In this document: piece by piece, positions 57,908 through 64,000 of the stretch
How the letters are laid out: every line of letters begins with the position of its first letter
How positions within the stretch are numbered: position 1 is the first letter of the stretch
Assembly: GCA_013350335.1 (NCBI GenBank)
Contig: CM023539.1
Coordinates: forward strand, 23,243,043-23,307,042
Reading direction: 5' to 3'
Length of the DNA: 64,000 bases
Source: Chimonanthus salicifolius
Taxonomy: Eukaryota; Streptophyta; Magnoliopsida; Laurales; Calycanthaceae
Program-made: the position numbers and the translations under genes
Notes under the pieces: model-generated
The model's database searches: none
What the model was told of the DNA's origin: nothing
Seen by the model: only the letters and a program-made list of their open reading frames with translations

Positions 57908-59042
57908 TGATGGCAAGCAACCTAGATGGGCCTAGGCCCAGTTTTGAGCCAGGCCCAACCACCACTTAATGTTGTAGGGTTTTTATAGCCTTACTCCAGC
58001 AAGCATAGAAGGCATAGGATGGACAAAAGAAAAGACTGAGAAATACGAATGCTCCTCCATGATCCTGCGCATGGTGTGATTTCCCCTTGAGGGTTTGGTG
58101 TACAGCTAACTTCTTCTCCTTCTCCTTCCCACATCTTCTTCAGGTATTCTTCTTCTACTTCTTCTCTCTTCTTCTTCTTCTTATTTTCCTATCTCTTTCA
58201 TTCTCTTTTTCTTTTCTTCATTCTACTTTCTCCCATAACCGTGACCAAAATCTCATACCATCAGTTTCGCCCCTCCCTAAAAGCCATCCCAACACTTTCG
58301 CCTATGTCCAAAACCCTTCCGTGTCGCTACCTTCCATATCCCCTCCTAGTGGTGTCGCCTCCCCCTAATCTCTCTCATACTGCCTTCACCCAAGCTTCGC
58401 CCCACCTTTGAAACCCTTTCCTTTACCTTGTCATGCCCCAAAACCCCTTCCTGGGTTTTGCCCCTCTCCAAATCCCCTCCCTAGACCTTCTGCCAGACAT
58501 AAAAACCCCTCCTATACCTTCCCAGACCTTCCGCCAGACATGAAGACCCTTCCTATATTTTCGCCTACTTCTAAAACCTCCCCTACACCATTCGTTAGCC
58601 CCATATAACCCCTCTACACTTACCGTAATTCCCCTATTGGCCTTTTCCCTTCTCTGATATCCCAAAATAGTCTTTCCCCAGTTACTGTTAGTCCTTTTGG
58701 AGCATCCCCATTCATACTATTATACCATTCAGCCACGTTAACCTCATGCACTGCTGTTCCACTTAGTTTCTAATACCCTATTGACATACAACCAGATCTA
58801 ATTAATCCCTTTCATTAAAAGGCCCTCTACTCTGAGTTATAACCTGATCTTGATTTTAATATAATTGCTTATATTGAATTTCAAGAATTGCATGATTACT
58901 TGTGGCAAGTTTTATATTGTTTAATTGCAATTATTAATTTGAATCTTTAATTTCCGCCTCATCTAATCATGTCTTATTTTTTTTTTATCACATCACATTG
59001 CATTAGGCATTTAGGATTACCCTATCCCATTTTCCTGCATGA
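57908..59042 (+). mobile_element. 3' LTR, TGATGC/GCATCA family (copy 5)
   Basis: Starts TGATGGCAAGCAACCTAG after the polypurine tract and ends AGGCATTTAGGATTACCCTA, then TCCCATTTTCCTGCATGA. The signature GCGCATGGTGTGATTTCCCC, TTGAGGGTTTGGTG is shared with copy 2. Sense orientation. Both termini are mutated relative to the family ends. Confidence 0.75.
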
Positions 59043-61590
59043 CTGATATTTTCACATGATCATCCAACTTTAACCGGTTAGCCTCTAGGCACATAACCAG
59101 GTCCCATACACTGTTATAGATGGCTAGGCCTCGGCTCCCAAACACTATCAAATGCTTAAGTTCTACATTTAGAAATGTCAAATTTATCCTTTTACATGTA
59201 AGCATTGTCAATATTGCATTTTGGTCCCGTTCACATTTTTTCCATAAGTTTATTGTCCATGGGTTTCATTATTGCCTTGGTGTTAACGTTTTACCATTTT
59301 TAGAGTTTAATGCAATATGCGATGCATTTCCTCACCGTAGTCCGATGAATTTTTGAAAGAAAACTGAAAAGAATAAGAAAGAATAAATAAATACTGAAAG
59401 CCAAGCGTGTGAAAATAGATGTGTAAATAAATCAACATTTAAGGTTTGGGCGATTAATTACAAAAAACAAAGTGTGTAGAATACACACTTAAAAGTGAAG
59501 ACCACGGAAAGCAAGGCGTGTAGAAATACACACGTAAATAATTGAATCGAAGTAAATAAAATGCGATTTATTACAAAACACTCAGAAAAGAAAATAACAC
59601 TTAAAACATAGTGTTTTAAAGCTGAAAGTAAATAAAAGTACTTAGTGCCTGATCAAGGATGTCCTTGGACAATGCCACTAGTTGATCCGAGAGTTTAGCC
59701 CAAAGGGTACAAAAAGTGGTAAATAAAAGCTGTAAAAGTAAGCCCTAGCGTTCGACAAGTGTTTGGTGCAGTTCTCAGGTTTGGGCACAAGCTTAGGATC
59801 CAGTAAACCGAGTGGAGCACAAAAAACTCGCAGAAATGGTGATAGATTCTATCTGTAGGCTTGGACTAGTTCCGAGCAGAATGTTGGGCAGTAGATTCTT
59901 CTCTTCATTAAGATGACATACGGACAAAGAGGTTTGCAGATGGAGATGTTTCGCAAGTAGTAGGTGCTAGGCCTTAGGTCATTCTAAACTGGAGTTCAGG
60001 ACTCCTGAGTTTTTCCCTCGGAAAAGTCCGAGAATGGACCTATCAACATGAAATACTTATGCAAACCAGAGTACTGCATGTTTCCTTAGAAAGAGAGATT
60101 TTGGCCAAGTGGCATATGAAAAAGAAAGCAGTAAAGAAAACAGTAAACACACAATGCATAATTGAAACATATCAAGTGGTCAAAACATGAATTTTTAACT
60201 TAAAATTCCATTTTTGCAACCTTGGAAACAATTTTGAAAATGACGTTTGCGTTCCCAACTTTTTAAAAAATTCCTCTTATGTCCTTTTTCTTACCCACGG
60301 GTTCGATCGGTCGAGAAATGCTCGACTGGTAGACGGATGGAAGAGGGGCTTCTGCCCTTTGACCTGTCAAAAATATTCGACCAGTCGACGGGTCTTTTCC
60401 TAGGTTTTCTGCTTCTGTTTCCCGTGAGCATTTTTCAGTAAAAAAAATATAGAAATATTCCATTTTACTCCATTTTTTTTCATTTACCAGGTTTTAAGTA
60501 TGAGGAGAGGGAGGACATGGTACCTTTCTCTGGGTTTTTCCACTCTTTCCAAGCCACCAGGAGGAGAGAGAAAACTCTTTTTAAACTAAGTTTGATGTTT
60601 GCAGAAGTAGAAGTTTGATGTTTGTAGAAACAGAAGATGAGAGAACATAGAGAATTTGAGAGAGCGCGACGGGTGAAAGTGAGAAAGAAGGAGAAGCCTT
60701 TTTATAGGCAGAGGAAGAATCCCCTGGAGGCTCCCCATTCGTCAGATGGGAGCTGAGGTGGATGGTTGGGGGATGTCGCGTCCTCCCCTTTTCCTTTTCT
60801 GTTAATTTTTTTTTTTTTTTATATTAAAAACTTACATCTTCTGCGGTAAAATCACTTAGGTATTTAGGGATCTTAATTATTTAAATCTGATCTTGCGGAT
60901 GGGTTCAGAACATTGATAAAGGCTAGGTTACAAAACTTTGGAACTATTGACGTCAAAAGCCTGACGATCCAAATCAAAACACTGTTTTAAAGAATCAGAC
61001 GGTCCACATTTTGAAAAGCTGACATCCAAGGTTGGTCGTCTAAAACCTCGAAATGGAAATTTGAAAGCACAAAATGTTTGGATAAAATACAGATTAAATG
61101 CACAGCAGTCTTTTGTAAATTTTTGACTTACAGAGGTATTTGAAAATGAGGCTTTGCAAACAGGTTCTTTTGTTGACATTAAATATTTGAAATTCGGGAA
61201 ATCTTCGAAACAAACCTTGAAACCCACTAAGTTCGTTACTCGAAGATAATGCGTGTGTGTAAGTTTGAAAGTTTGATAATCTCAAATGAGTGGTTTTACA
61301 CACCAAAATAGTTTTAAGGTCACTATGCACTATTTTTCAAAAATAATAAATGAGATATGGCAATTGATTAATTTTCCTCTCCAATTTCAGCGAGTCGGAT
61401 TACTGAGCTAACGAGCTCGATTGGGCCAAACTTGGGCTTTTTAGAAAGCCCACACAATAATCTACACAACCAACCTTTTACAAAACAAAATTGACGGTGC
61501 TAAATACACAACTTAAGCTAATTAAGGGTCAGGGTATTACAATAACTACCTATGGGATAGACAATGAAATTAGATGGAAGTCACATTTAA
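59043..61590. other. Repeat-like sequence without assigned genes
   Basis: Around 60296-60400 are complementary CGATCGGTCGAGAAATGC and CGACCAGTCGACGGG motifs, common in some plant LTRs. The complement of 60500-60720 has pyrimidine runs and 60698-60712 has a TTTTTATAGGCAGAG TATA-like site. I suspect a decayed LTR but found no termini or coding remnant. Confidence 0.4.
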
Positions 61591-62290
61591 CTAATTGGTT
61601 TGAAGTTTTTAAACTGAGGAAGGGAGGATATATAATACCTTTTAAAATTAGGAATCATGCTTTGTTTTGTAAGTGGCTTTGGCGCTTTGGTAAAGAAAGA
61701 GAAGCGTTATGGAGGAAGAAGCTGGTGGCAAGATACAGGGTAGGGGATGGAGGAGGTTGTTCTCTTAGAGAAAGGGTTGCAAAGGGAGGGTCAACAATTG
61801 TGTGATACTTTTGTAGATTAGGGCATGGGGAAGGAAGGGTGGGTTCACAATTCAAAGATAGCACTAGGTTATTGGTAGGAAAGCAGGAGGGGGAGGGGTG
61901 CGGTAAAGTTCTTTTCTAGGAGGACCTTTGGGTGGGGGACTGACCACTTAAATTTGTTTACTCTACTGTTCAGTAGCGGTTAATAGGAAGGCTAAATTTC
62001 AGGAATACTATTCTAGGTTAGGCGACCGGATATCGTGGTCTATTTCTTTTAGGAGGAAAGTTAGGTTTCTTGAACATAGCAGTTTGGGAGTACTAATGTT
62101 GTTACTGGAAAATGCACCTACTGCAAGGGATGAGGATGCATCGGGCTGCTACTTGGTTAAAGCGGTGGTAGTTTGGTGCTTTCTTCAATCATAGGGTTAA
62201 TTCGTTGTGGCCTCTTGTTTGGAAGGGAGTAGCACCATTGTATAAAGAACTGGTCAATTCATATTGTAGGGACTTCTTTGAACTGTGAAC
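61591..62290 (+). pseudogene. L1-type LINE reverse-transcriptase tail fragment, sense
   Basis: NHALFCKWLWRFGKEREALW, RKKLVARYRVGDGGG and KGGSTIV are the conserved stretch after the L1 reverse transcriptase. Decayed text follows (GDRISWSISFRRKVRFLE). It ends before the zinc-binding and RNase H parts, so it is truncated at both ends. Confidence 0.7.
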
Positions 62291-62859
62291 CGCTCAATAC
62301 TGGTAAGATTTTTTAAACCAAAGCAGATATATAAACATGTAGCACGATATTTGAAAACACCAGCAATATACTAGTTGGTATAATGCTTGTATTTTCAAAA
62401 TATCACTGATAAAAGGGTAGTTTTTTTTTTTTTCTTGCTAGTGAAACTACAACATTATACCAACAAGATTTGAGACCAAATAACAATTTTTTTGCATTTT
62501 TACTTATCTTCAATTTTTTTTTTCCTTTTTTTCTTTTACAAATATTTGCTAATTTTTCGATTTTTTTTTCAAATGAAAGAACATAAAATGATTTGAAAAA
62601 CTAGTCTCCATTTGGATCGTATAAGTTACATAAATTTTCTTACTTAGATAAAGAATTTTTTATACTTATTTTTGGATTTTGTATTTTTGAGTTTTTTAAT
62701 TTTTTTGCTGTTTTGATTTTTTTTTTTTTGAAATGAAATATTATAAGATGCTTTAAAACCATTGGTTGCATAGTTGCATGTAGATCTAATCATTAACATT
62801 AGTAAAGTACTTAGATATAAGATCTATTATGAATGATTTTTTTTTATTATACATTTATT
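62291..62859. other. T-rich DNA, no gene
   Basis: Several poly-T runs (62422-62432, 62513-62523, 62719-62731). Two diverged copies of TTTTTTTTGAAATGAAATAT-like text lie near 62563 and 62722. Confidence 0.5.
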
Positions 62860-64000
62860 TGAAATTCCGTTACTAGAGTAATGCACGACCTAAAGGGGGG
62901 TGAATAGGTTGGTTTTCAATTTTAATTCCCTTTTAAAATTTTCTCAACCGATTTATGCTTTAAGTAAATAAAATATTCAATCCATGCATTCAATCACATG
63001 TATCACAAATATTTTATAGTGGTTCGGTTTCAACAAACCTACATTTATTGTCAGACTTCCCAACTCTAGGGTCGTCTCAAATATACTATGTAAGGGTCTT
63101 ACACCCAAATAGTACAGCCTAGTTTTTTATAAAGGTTCAACCCAATTGGTCTAATCCTCTACACCTATTTTTTAGAGTAGTTCGAACACACTGTTCTAAT
63201 CTACTTTACAATGTTTAAAATAAAACAAGAAAAAAACTTGCCTTGGGCCTTAACCGTTTTCCTTTAAGCTTTTTCTTCTTTACTGAACCTGTGTGCTCCT
63301 TTCCATCAAATCAACATCATCAACGTATTTATCGGCATAGCAGTAGGACTTGGGTATGACTGGTTTTAGTCCTATATGAACACCTTACTCTTCATCAAGA
63401 TTAGGGTTGTGATTACCCAAACATCCACTAAGAAGGATGATGAAGAATGTGTATAGAGGGAAGGCCGAATGATCACTCACTGGTAATCTTGTTCCTGAGT
63501 TTTTTTTCTGTGTATTCGGTGTTCCTTACTGAAGTCTTACTGTTATTTTATAAGGCAAGATTAAGTTCTGCAGTAAGTCACGCCTCGCTGCTTCTGATGA
63601 GGCCTCGCTAGCAGTAATTTCTGGAAAGACAACACACATGTGCAGTGTCACCTATCCAGACAGATCAGCTAGACACAAATCAGATATCATCCACCTCATC
63701 TCCACCATGCATGACTTGCAAATCATTTATCTTAGCCATTAATCAAGGACTCGATAGGAATATTGTAAGGTGGATTACAAATCATGGAGTCCATACTTGT
63801 TATGGATAGCTCACCAAGGATATTCAAATTCAAACTTAAGAGAGGTGGCAACCCATGAGGATAATTTTACTTACCATAATAAGCTTCCAATAATTTTATC
63901 ATAATTACCTCTCAATTAAACAGTCACAGCTTTTAATTTTCTAAAACTGTAAGAGACTGAGTCAGCTCGACACTGGGTCAGCTGAACTCAGCTCAGCATA
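62860..64000 (-). mobile_element. Second copy of the copia LTR, cut by the window edge
   Basis: Starts TGAAATTCCGTTACTAGAGT and aligns with 683-1905 to the last base, with substitutions and small indels. There is no primer-binding site on its left (62840-62859 is AT-rich), so in minus orientation it is either a 3' LTR or a solo LTR. It ends within the window edge at GCTCAGCATA, the same point as about 1905 in the first copy. Confidence 0.75.

Larger units (their letters stand above)
54715..64000 (+). other. Intron of more than 9.3 kb, continuing past the window
   Basis: Starts GTAACCTTTA. I searched the plus strand for a continuation of the RRM (helix 1, RNP1, strand 4) and found none. Transposon fragments fill 55.2-59.0 kb, 61.6-62.3 kb and 62.9-64.0 kb. 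Confidence 0.65.

Overview
This is plant nuclear DNA from an angiosperm with a repeat-rich genome. Coding sequence is split by GT-AG introns, and most of the window is decayed transposable elements: Ty1/copia and Ty3/gypsy LTR elements, L1-type LINEs with an RNase H domain, tRNA-derived SINEs, hAT-like elements and a Stowaway-like MITE. Nothing is organised like a bacterial operon. I could not identify the species.

1-23.5 kb is intergenic retrotransposon sequence. It holds a minus-strand copia gag and LTR (1 to about 2000), a long Ty3-type LTR with a 20/40-bp minisatellite (about 2.1-5.4 kb), repeat-like DNA (5.4-11.8 kb, including a solo-LTR candidate and a Stowaway MITE), a decayed Ty3 element with two LTRs (11.87-17.09 kb), a deleted chromodomain Ty3 element whose 3' LTR is 20608-21890, and the 3' end of a SIRE-like copia element with its LTR (21.9-23.5 kb).

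From about 23.9 kb to beyond the right edge runs one real plus-strand gene. Seven coding exons can be read (26978-27340, 38479-38647, 38771-38863, 38965-39066, 39183-39589, 46805-46831, 54622-54714). All junctions are GT-AG, and the joined frame is open for 418 codons. The product starts with a BAH domain and reaches the first strand of an RRM. This matches ASI1/IBM2 (ANTI-SILENCING 1 / INCREASE IN BONSAI METHYLATION 2), the factor that in Arabidopsis lets transcripts run through introns carrying heterochromatic transposons. A probable 5'UTR exon (about 23880-24379) precedes a 2.5-kb leader intron. The rest of the RRM should lie beyond 64000.

The introns are 11.1, 0.12, 0.10, 0.12, 7.2, 7.8 and more than 9.3 kb. 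The large ones are packed with transposons: L1 tails in both orientations (27.4-32.9 kb), an LTR family that begins TGATGC and ends GCATCA (34.4, 36.6, 42.9 and 57.9 kb; the 36.6-kb copy is a solo LTR with a perfect GCTTG duplication), a TIR element with internal 315-bp tandem repeats (43.1-44.7 kb), a LINE tail enclosed by inverted repeats (48-49 kb), L1 ORF2 pieces (50.4, 52.1-53.9, 55.5 and 61.6 kb), and a deleted Ty3 element with two tandem chromodomain modules (56.1-59.0 kb). A gene whose known job is to tolerate intronic transposons is itself loaded with them, so autoregulation of its own transcript is the most interesting idea here. The right edge (62860-64000) is a second copy of the LTR at 683-1905.
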